64,000 bases of DNA from Armatimonadota bacterium (GTDB lineage: Bacteria; Sysuimicrobiota; Sysuimicrobiia; Sysuimicrobiales; Sysuimicrobiaceae), in the NCBI GenBank assembly GCA_031460175.1, contig JAVKGW010000003.1:186001-250000 (forward strand), written 5' to 3'. Positions within the stretch are counted from its first letter, which is position 1. Each line of letters starts with the position of its first letter. The notes beneath the pieces are model-generated. The model did no database searches, was not told where the DNA came from, and saw only the letters and a program-made list of their open reading frames with translations. The position numbers and the translations under genes are program-made. This document shows positions 57,914 to 64,000 of this stretch, one piece after another.

Positions 57914-58912
57914 GTGGCGCAGAAGACGGATGGGGTCGCGGCCTCTCCGGCCCGAGGGCCACAACGGGTAGAGGTCTCGTATGAGCTTGCCATGCTGGCG
58001 GTGCTGGGCCTCCTCATGGCCGTGGTCGGGACTCTCGCCCCCCGCTTCCTGCAGCCGGACAACCTCTTCCAGATCGCCCGAAACTTCGCCTTCATCGCGG
58101 CCGCGGGGGTGGGCGAGGCCATGGTGATCCTGAGCGGCGGAGGCGGCATCGACCTCTCCGTGGGATCCGTGATGAGCCTGGGGGGTGTGGTCACCACGAA
58201 GCTCCTGAGCCTGGGGTACGGACTCCCGCCCGCCCTGGGAGCAGGCGTGTCGGCCGGACTCCTGGCCGGCGCCGTGAACGGCCTACTGGTCACCCAGGCC
58301 CGCATGACTCCCCTGATCCCCACCCTGGGCATGCTCTCCATCGCGGGGGGGCTGGCCCTGGTCATCACCCGGGGCTTCCCCATCACCGAACTCGGTCCGC
58401 AGGCGGACCTGTTCGTGTCCCTGGGCGCGGGATTCGTGGGTCCAGTTCCCGCGCCCGTGATCTACATGGTGGCCGTGGTCCTCCTGGGATGGTTTCTCAC
58501 CACCCGTACGCCTTACGGCTACGACCTGTACGCGGTGGGAGGGAATGCGGAGGCGGCCCGCCTTGCCGGGATTCCCGTGGACCGGGTGCGGTTCGTGGCA
58601 TACGTGACGAGCGGGGGACTTGCGGCCCTCACCGGCATCCTCCTCGCGGCCCGTCTCTCCGTGGGGGATGCCACCCTGGGACAGGGGATGGAGCTCAGCG
58701 TGATCGCCGCGGTGGTGATCGGAGGGGTGAGCCTGCAGGGCGGACGTGGCTCCATCCTGGGCCTGTTGATCGGCGCCGCCCTCATCGGCGTCCTGCAGAA
58801 CGCCATGGTCATCGTGGGAGTCCCCGCCTTCTGGCAGCAGGTGGTGATCGGAACCACCATCATCGCCGCCGTGCTCGTGGACCGACTGCGGGTACGGCTC
58901 GCGTCTGTATGA
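57914..58912 (+). CDS. ABC permease, CUT2 type, module 2
   Basis: A 332-residue RbsC-like permease, clearly homologous to the 55.2 kb permease ([48 protein letters not shown]). It begins one base after the module-1 ATPase with a GTG. It contains one extra Gly in the substrate segment ([11 protein letters not shown] against GGIDLSVGS), which may change specificity. Confidence 0.9.
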   Translation: MAQKTDGVAASPARGPQRVEVSYELAMLAVLGLLMAVVGTLAPRFLQPDNLFQIARNFAFIAAAGVGEAMVILSGGGGIDLSVGSVMSLGGVVTTKLLSLGYGLPPALGAGVSAGLLAGAVNGLLVTQARMTPLIPTLGMLSIAGGLALVITRGFPITELGPQADLFVSLGAGFVGPVPAPVIYMVAVVLLGWFLTTRTPYGYDLYAVGGNAEAARLAGIPVDRVRFVAYVTSGGLAALTGILLAARLSVGDATLGQGMELSVIAAVVIGGVSLQGGRGSILGLLIGAALIGVLQNAMVIVGVPAFWQQVVIGTTIIAAVLVDRLRVRLASV

Positions 58913-58976
58913 AAGGAGGTGATGTGCACGGAGCAAACCGCGGGCAGGACCCTCATTCCACCTTGGAGGTGAGAAC

Positions 58977-59930
58977 ATGTATCGGGTAAGACTCGCCTTG
59001 GGCCTCGTGATGGGCCTCGTGTTGGCCTCCGCTTCCCTCGCGGGGCAAGCGCGCCGGCCCACCTTCGCCCTGGTCCCCAAGGCCATCAACAACCCCTTCT
59101 TCAACCAGGCACGGGACGGATGCATGGACGCCGCCAAACGTCTGGGGGTGGTGTGCGAGTACACGGGGCCGGAGCGCACGGAGATCGCCCCCCAGATCCA
59201 GGTCCTGGAGGGGCTGGTGAGCCGAAAGGTGGACGGTATGTCCATCTCGCCCGTGGACGCAAAGAGCGTGGTCCCCGTGATCCGGAAGGCCATGGGAAGC
59301 GGCATCCCCGTCATCACCTTCGACTCCGATGCGGCTCCGGAGAGCGGACGGCTGGCCTTTGTGGGCACGGACAACGAAGCCGCGGGCCGCGAGCTGGGGA
59401 AGCTGTTCCTGCGGTTCGCGCCCCAGGGAGCCGTGTACGGGATCATCACCGGGGGACTGGGCGCCCAGAACCTCAACGCGCGGATCAAGGGCTTCAAGAG
59501 CGTGGTCCGGGGCGCGAACTACCGGGAGGTCCGGGGATCTCCCTTCCCCAGCAACGACGACATCAACCGGGCCGTGCAGCTGGTGGAGCAGATGATCACC
59601 GCGAATCCGGATCTGACCGCCATCGTCATGGTGGGTGGATGGCCCCTGTTCGCGCCGGAAGCCTACAAGAACGCGGTCAAGAAGAAGGAGACGGACATCA
59701 AGGCAGGGAAGTTCGTGATCGTCTCCTTCGATACCCTGGAGCCGGAGCTGCGGCTCCTCAAGGAAGGGTATGTGCACGGGTTGGTGGGCCAGCGCCCTTA
59801 CCAGATGGGCGTGCGGAGCATGGAGCTCCTCTACGACATCGTGGTGCGCAAGCGGAAGCCCGCCCGCACCTTTTACAACACCGGTGTGGACCTGGTGACC
59901 AAGGAGAACGTGGACAGGTTCCTGAAGTGA
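58977..59930 (+). CDS. ABC solute-binding protein, CUT2 type, module 2
   Basis: A 317-residue RbsB-fold protein with a signal peptide ([23 protein letters not shown]) and no lipobox. [39 protein letters not shown] and [19 protein letters not shown] mark the sugar-binding fold. TTGGAGGTGAGAAC precedes the ATG. It is only distantly similar to the module-1 binder, so the two may take different sugars. A terminator-like hairpin follows its stop. Confidence 0.88.
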   Translation: MYRVRLALGLVMGLVLASASLAGQARRPTFALVPKAINNPFFNQARDGCMDAAKRLGVVCEYTGPERTEIAPQIQVLEGLVSRKVDGMSISPVDAKSVVPVIRKAMGSGIPVITFDSDAAPESGRLAFVGTDNEAAGRELGKLFLRFAPQGAVYGIITGGLGAQNLNARIKGFKSVVRGANYREVRGSPFPSNDDINRAVQLVEQMITANPDLTAIVMVGGWPLFAPEAYKNAVKKKETDIKAGKFVIVSFDTLEPELRLLKEGYVHGLVGQRPYQMGVRSMELLYDIVVRKRKPARTFYNTGVDLVTKENVDRFLK

Positions 59931-59936
59931 GCGGGA

Positions 59937-59961
59937 GGGGGGCCTGTGCGGCCCCCCTTTT
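59937..59961 (+). terminator. intrinsic terminator-like hairpin inside the operon
   Basis: GGGGGGCC and GGCCCCCC form a perfect 8-bp stem with a 5-base loop followed by TTTT, six bases after the binding-protein stop and 22 bases before the ATPase ATG. It probably lowers transcription of the ATPase relative to the binding protein or protects the upstream mRNA end. Confidence 0.7.
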
Positions 59962-59983
59962 CCTTCCCGCGGGCGGGAGACCG

Positions 59984-60736
59984 ATGCAGCTCGTGGAGAT
60001 GCGAGGCATCCGAAAGCGGTTCGGGGCCGTGGAGGCGCTGCGCGGGGTGGATCTCGTCCTGTACCCGGGGGAGGTCCTGGGCCTTGTGGGGGACAACGCC
60101 GCCGGAAAATCCACCCTCATGAAGGTCCTCTCCGGCGCCTACCAGCCGGACGAAGGGGAGATCCTGTTCGAGGGGCGCCGGGTACGCTTCACCACGCCCG
60201 CGGACGCCCGGGCCCTAGGAATCGAAATGGTCTACCAGGACCTTGCCCTGTGCGAGAACCTGGATGTCTCCCAGAACATCTGGTTGGGACGATGGCCCCG
60301 TCGAGGACTGCTCGTGGACCGCTCCCGCATGGACCAGGAGGCCCAGCGCGTTTTGGAACGGCTCGGCATCGCGGAACTCCCTGTCCGGAGCGCGGTGGTC
60401 ACCCTCTCCGGTGGACAGCGGCAGAGCGTGGCCATCGCCCGTGCCCTCTCCTTCAACCCCAAGGTCCTGATCCTGGACGAGCCCACCGCGAACCTCTCCC
60501 CCGCCGCCACCCACCAGGTGCTGGCCCTGATCCGCGTCCTCCGGGATCAAGGGGTGTCCTGCATCTTCATCAGCCACCGTCTGCAGGAAATCCTCCAGAT
60601 CGGGGACCGGGTCATGGTCCTCAAACAGGGACGCAACGTCGGGGTCCGGCGGGTGACGGAGACCACCGAGGAGGAGCTCCTGGAGCTCATCATCGCGGGG
60701 GATCGGCCACCCGCAGCCCGCGAGCGGAAAGGCTAG
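59984..60736 (+). CDS. ABC ATP-binding protein, single-domain CUT2 type, module 2
   Basis: A 250-residue ATPase with Walker [24 protein letters not shown], signature [14 protein letters not shown], Walker [10 protein letters not shown] and switch His FISHRLQ. It is a close paralogue of the module-1 ATPase ([14 protein letters not shown] against [14 protein letters not shown]). No good SD precedes the ATG, though GGGCGGGAG is near. Last gene of the sugar operon, three bases from the convergent dehydrogenase. Confidence 0.92.
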   Translation: MQLVEMRGIRKRFGAVEALRGVDLVLYPGEVLGLVGDNAAGKSTLMKVLSGAYQPDEGEILFEGRRVRFTTPADARALGIEMVYQDLALCENLDVSQNIWLGRWPRRGLLVDRSRMDQEAQRVLERLGIAELPVRSAVVTLSGGQRQSVAIARALSFNPKVLILDEPTANLSPAATHQVLALIRVLRDQGVSCIFISHRLQEILQIGDRVMVLKQGRNVGVRRVTETTEEELLELIIAGDRPPAARERKG

Positions 60737-60739
60737 CGC

Positions 60740-61822
60740 TCACGGGAAGGTGAGGACGGTGCGGATCACCTCCCCCTTGCGCATCCACTCGAAGCTCTCG
60801 TTCACGTGCTCCAACCCCGCCTTCCGACTCACCATCTCGTCCAGCTTCAACCGCCCCTGCCGGTACAGCTCCAGGTACCGCGGGATGTCCACGGGGAACC
60901 GGTTGGATCCCATGATGCACCCCTGAATGGCACGCTCCCAAAGGATCTGCCGGGGATTCAGCTCGAGCCGCTCTCCGGGAGGGATCAACCCGATCACCGT
61001 GGCGGTGCCCAGGGGGGCCAGGCAGTCCACGCACTGGCGGTACACCTTCGCGGACCCCACCACCGCGAAGGAGTAGTCCACGCCCTCTCCCGTCAACTGC
61101 AGGATGGCCTCCACGGGATCCACCTCCGAGGCGTTGACCACATCCGTGGCCCCGAACCGCTTGGCCATCTCCAACTTCTGCGGCACGATGTCCACCGCGA
61201 TGATGCGCCGCGCTCCCGCGAGGTAGGCTCCTTGGAGCACCGCGGTCCCCACGCCGCCCACGCCGAAGACCGCCACGGTGCTGCCCGGCTGCACCTTGGC
61301 CCTGTTAAACACCGCCCCCACGCCGGTCAGCACCCCGCAGCTCACGAGCGCCGCCACCTCGAACGGCACGTCCTCAGGGATCGCCACCGCCGCGTTCTCA
61401 TGCACCAACATCTGCTCCGCGAAGGCCCCGATGCCCGCGAACTGCCCCATGGGCTGCCCATTCCGCCGCAGACGCGGAGGATCCCCCGGCCCCCGTCTCG
61501 TGAGGGGGCTCTGGCACAGGTTCATGTGTCCCGTGAGGCACTTCTCGCACTGCCCGCAGAAGGGGGTGACGCAGACCACCACGTGGTCCCCGGGCTTCAC
61601 CCGGGTCACCAAACTCCCCACCTTCTCCACCACCCCCGCGGCTTCGTGCCCCAACACCACGGGGACGGGCCAGGGAGCATCCCCCTCCGCGATGTGGAGG
61701 TCGCTGTGACAAACCCCCGCGGCCATGGTGCGCACCAGAATCTCCCGGGGGCCCGGCTCGTCCACCTCCACCTCCTGAATCACCAGGGGCTTCTTGTACT
61801 CCTGCAGGACCGCTGCCCTCAT
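60740..61822 (-). CDS. zinc-dependent alcohol dehydrogenase family protein
   Basis: A 360-residue MDR protein. The catalytic zinc ligands are in GVCHSDLHI and LGHEAAGVV; the structural zinc loop is CGQCEKCLTGHMNLC; the NAD motif is FGVGGVGTAVLQGA. It resembles class III/NDMA-type and benzyl-alcohol-type dehydrogenases in the presence of the loop RRGPGDPPRLRRNGQ. ATG 61822 follows GAGGAGGTTCCC; the longer open frame is a shadow of the next gene. The substrate is unknown. Confidence 0.88.
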   Translation of the reverse strand: MRAAVLQEYKKPLVIQEVEVDEPGPREILVRTMAAGVCHSDLHIAEGDAPWPVPVVLGHEAAGVVEKVGSLVTRVKPGDHVVVCVTPFCGQCEKCLTGHMNLCQSPLTRRGPGDPPRLRRNGQPMGQFAGIGAFAEQMLVHENAAVAIPEDVPFEVAALVSCGVLTGVGAVFNRAKVQPGSTVAVFGVGGVGTAVLQGAYLAGARRIIAVDIVPQKLEMAKRFGATDVVNASEVDPVEAILQLTGEGVDYSFAVVGSAKVYRQCVDCLAPLGTATVIGLIPPGERLELNPRQILWERAIQGCIMGSNRFPVDIPRYLELYRQGRLKLDEMVSRKAGLEHVNESFEWMRKGEVIRTVLTFP

Positions 61823-61836
61823 GGGAACCTCCTCGG

Positions 61837-63375
61837 TTACGGTTGCCGACTGATCCACGCCTCCGCGGGCTTCCAGAACGGCCAGGTGGCCCCCTGCAGG
61901 TGTCCGGTGTCCCGGATCCCCTTCCGGACCACCACCGCGGCTCCGGGATGGGTGTACACGGGGATCACGGTGTGATCCTGGAGCAGCATCCGGTGGAGCT
62001 GCTGGAGCTTGTGGCGCTGCGGGGTCAACGTCCCCGCGGATTCCTCCAGGAGCTTCTGGAGCCCCTCCGGGCGTTTCAGGCTGGCCCACACCTCCGCCGC
62101 GGTGTCCGAGAGGTAGAACCCGATGTAGCTGTTGATGTTCGGGAAGTAGCCGTAGAGATGCACCAGGAGCCCCCGCCAGCCCTTCCGCTGGTACTCCACG
62201 TAGCGGCCGATCTGCGGCAGCTCCAGCTCCGCCCGGATCCCCACCTGCTGGAGGGCCTGCTGCAAGGCAACCCCCACGTCCCGCTGGAGGTAGAACGCCA
62301 CGATCAGCCGCGTGCTGAACCCGTTGGGATATCCTGCCTGGGCCAGCAGCTCCCGGGCCCGCTGTGGATTGTACGTGGTTCCCCGGTAGTCGTTGAGGAC
62401 GGCAGGCGTTCCCGGAGGGACGATCTGGTTCCATGGCTCTCCGAGGCCGGCCCCCAGCACCCGGGCGAGGCCCTCCCGGTCCAAGGCGTACCCCACGGCC
62501 TCCCGCACCCGGGGATCCGCGAACGGGGAATCCGGATTCGCGCTGTCCGGAATCAACATCAGGATGGCCCGGGAGGGAGGTCCGGTGATGACGTCGAACT
62601 TTCCCGTCTGCCGGAGCTGGTTAACGATCTGGGGATCCGCGAACCGTGCCACGTCCAGCTGTCCCGCGAGGAGGGCCGCCTGGATGGTCAGGGGCTCCGC
62701 CTGGCCGAAGAACCGGAGCTCGATGCGGTCCAGATACGGCTTGGGGCGATCCCAGTACCGATCGAACCGGACGAAATCCGCATACGCGTTCGGATCGTAC
62801 CGGGTGATCCGGAAAGGACCGGTGCCCACGGGTTGCCATTGGGCCCGCTCCACGCCCATCCGACGGATGGTGGTGGGGGAAGCGATGAGGGCCCCGCTCC
62901 CCGAGAGGGCCAGGTAGATGCCGTTGTCCCACCGGGAGAGGTTCAGGCGTACCGTGTACCGGTCCAACACATCCACGGACTGGATGTACGAGGGCAGCCG
63001 CTTGACCTCGATCTGATGGTCCAGGTTGAACTTCACCGCCTCCGCGGTCATCTCCGTGCCGTCTTGAAAGAGCACGCCCCGGCGCAGCCGCAAGATCAAC
63101 GCCTTGCGGTCCGGGGCCACCTCCCACCGCTCTGCCAGCCGGGGGTACACCCGGTTCCACGCGTCCACGAACACCGGGGTCTCGTAGACCGGGATGGCCG
63201 GCAGGATCCCGAAGATGGGCATGAGCCACGGAACCCCGATGGGACCGCCCGCGGGAGGTTCCGCGATCCGGATGACCCCTCCCCGCTGCTTCTGCTCCGC
63301 GGGCCCCGCAACCCCGGCCAAGCCAAGGCTCAAAACCAGGAGGAGGCCGAGAGCCACCTTCCAGGACCGATGCAT
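61837..63375 (-). CDS. ABC solute-binding protein, family 5 (peptide/nickel type)
   Basis: A 512-residue extracytoplasmic binder of the DppA/OppA fold with a Sec signal peptide (MHRSWKVALGLLLVLSLGLAGVAG) and no lipobox. Family-5 segments include LRRGVLFQDGTEMTAEAVKFNL, PVGTGPFRITRYDP and REAVGYALDREGLARVL. No cognate permease or ATPase is next to it; the dehydrogenase follows 14 bases on. Upstream, an inverted repeat AACATC/GATGTT (63413-63435) lies in the 62-base gap and a TTGACA occurs there, but no matching -10 is found. Confidence 0.88.
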   Translation of the reverse strand: MHRSWKVALGLLLVLSLGLAGVAGPAEQKQRGGVIRIAEPPAGGPIGVPWLMPIFGILPAIPVYETPVFVDAWNRVYPRLAERWEVAPDRKALILRLRRGVLFQDGTEMTAEAVKFNLDHQIEVKRLPSYIQSVDVLDRYTVRLNLSRWDNGIYLALSGSGALIASPTTIRRMGVERAQWQPVGTGPFRITRYDPNAYADFVRFDRYWDRPKPYLDRIELRFFGQAEPLTIQAALLAGQLDVARFADPQIVNQLRQTGKFDVITGPPSRAILMLIPDSANPDSPFADPRVREAVGYALDREGLARVLGAGLGEPWNQIVPPGTPAVLNDYRGTTYNPQRARELLAQAGYPNGFSTRLIVAFYLQRDVGVALQQALQQVGIRAELELPQIGRYVEYQRKGWRGLLVHLYGYFPNINSYIGFYLSDTAAEVWASLKRPEGLQKLLEESAGTLTPQRHKLQQLHRMLLQDHTVIPVYTHPGAAVVVRKGIRDTGHLQGATWPFWKPAEAWISRQP

Positions 63376-63437
63376 CTACCCTCACCCCCTGCAATTTGTA
63401 ATCAGAGCTGTCAACATCTTCTCCGTCCTGATGTTTT

Positions 63438-64000
63438 CTACGAGCCCTCCCGGGTTTCCTCCTCGTCTTCGGCATCCGGGGCGGCGGGAAGGGGGATCCC
63501 GGAGGTGCGGAGGGCGGCGAGGTACTCCGAGAGGGCCTCTTCCCAGGGCCGCATGCGGATCCCTAAAGCTTTCAGTTTGGCCGTGGAGAGGGCGGAGTTC
63601 GCCGGACGCCGTGCCCGCGTGGGGTAGAGGGCCTGAGGGACGGGCTGCACGGTTGCCCTGTACCCCAACAGGACCAGGACCTGGCAGGCGAGGTCGTACC
63701 AGGTGCACGACCCGTCGTTCACCACGTGAAACACCCCTCCCGCCCCCCGACGCAGGAGGTCCACCAGGGCCCGGGCCGCGTCCACCGCGTAGGTCGGGGA
63801 CATCCGGACGTCCGTCACCACCTGCAGGGGCTCCCCGCGCCGGGCGCGTTCCAACACGGAGAGCACGAAGTTGCCGCCCTTCGTTCGGGCCCCGCTTCCC
63901 CCGAACAGGCTCGCTACCCGCACGATGAGGGCGTCCGGGCAGGTCTGGCGCACGAGATACTCCCCGGCCAGCTTGGAGGCTCCGTACACGTTGATGGGAT
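63438..64000 (-). CDS. rfbD: dTDP-4-dehydrorhamnose reductase, N-terminus cut by window edge
   Basis: RmlD/RfbD reduces dTDP-4-dehydro-L-rhamnose to dTDP-L-rhamnose. The frame is open to the last base and reads PINVYGASKLAGE at the edge, the catalytic Tyr and Lys region (YxxxK) of RmlD, so the NAD-binding N-terminus lies outside. The visible 186 residues include RVASLFGG, KGGNFVLSVLERARRGEPLQVV, RMSPTYAVDAARAL and RPANSALSTAKLKALGI. An acidic C-terminal tail (AAPDAEDEEETREGS) is unusual. Other extended-SDR sugar enzymes are less likely. Confidence 0.85.
   Translation of the reverse strand, partial: PINVYGASKLAGEYLVRQTCPDALIVRVASLFGGSGARTKGGNFVLSVLERARRGEPLQVVTDVRMSPTYAVDAARALVDLLRRGAGGVFHVVNDGSCTWYDLACQVLVLLGYRATVQPVPQALYPTRARRPANSALSTAKLKALGIRMRPWEEALSEYLAALRTSGIPLPAAPDAEDEEETREGS

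Noticed and set aside
63395-63415. TTGACA with TACAAA as a promoter for the family-5 binder
   Set aside because: The spacer is 8 bases, far too short for a sigma-70 promoter.

Overview
The window is a 64 kb piece of a high-GC bacterial chromosome with almost no space between genes. It holds about 63 protein genes, one tRNA gene (tRNA-Sec), a TPP riboswitch and a few readable promoters and operators. No insertion sequences, CRISPR arrays, phage genes or rRNA are visible, and no gene-free stretch exceeds about 150 bases. RNase Y, PdxS/PdxT, YmdB, CimA, LL-diaminopimelate aminotransferase and CxxC-type L28 and L32 point to a deep-branching Terrabacteria-type lineage. All four solute-binding proteins have signal peptides without a lipobox cysteine, which fits a diderm better than a classical Gram-positive. 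I cannot name the phylum from this alone.

Region by region. Bases 1-4.2 kb (+): cimA (cut by the left edge), leuB, ilvD, a branched-chain amino acid block. Bases 4.2-14.5 kb (-): one long run recG-rsmD-coaD-coiled coil-DUF177-rpmF-fabH-fabD-fabG-acpP-fabF-rnc-HIT-DUF420, covering fatty acid synthesis, ribosome and RNA maturation and CoA synthesis, with rpmB divergent from recG. Bases 14.7-20.6 kb (-): hslO and a thiamine salvage operon (tenA, tenA_E, cytX, thiE, thiD, thiN) under a TPP riboswitch. Bases 20.7-25.5 kb: vitamin B6 genes (pdxT, pdxS, a PurM-like protein, an ECF S component) divergent from a MocR/PdxR regulator, then a stand-alone AsnC ligand-binding domain. Bases 25.5-28.3 kb (-): a Gfo/Idh oxidoreductase with a DegT aminotransferase, a small membrane peptide and an SRPBCC protein.

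Bases 28.4-35.7 kb (-): rny, an unrecognised gene, ymdB, a PHP phosphoesterase, a zinc-ribbon membrane protein, selA, selB and tRNA-Sec. These are nearly all overlapping or abutting and read from a good promoter before rny. Bases 35.7-45.9 kb: lexA with an SOS box, then hflX, dapL and miaA (-), mutS and mutL (+), and miaB (-).

Bases 46-60.7 kb (+): a sugar island starting with a LacI regulator. It has a mannose-6-phosphate-isomerase-like cupin, a CUT1 transporter lacking its ATPase, a PfkB kinase, a xylose-isomerase-like protein with altered metal ligands, an FGGY kinase, and two tandem CUT2 modules, each permease-binding protein-ATPase. Bases 60.7-64 kb (-): a zinc alcohol dehydrogenase, an orphan family-5 binding protein, and a dTDP-4-dehydrorhamnose reductase cut by the right edge.

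The least explained features are the RNA-decay/selenocysteine gene run with its unknown member, the divergent sugar isomerase with the duplicated CUT2 cassettes, and an AT-rich perfect palindrome before the DUF420 gene. Most starts were chosen by family alignment, Shine-Dalgarno (SD) sequences and four-base stop/start overlaps.
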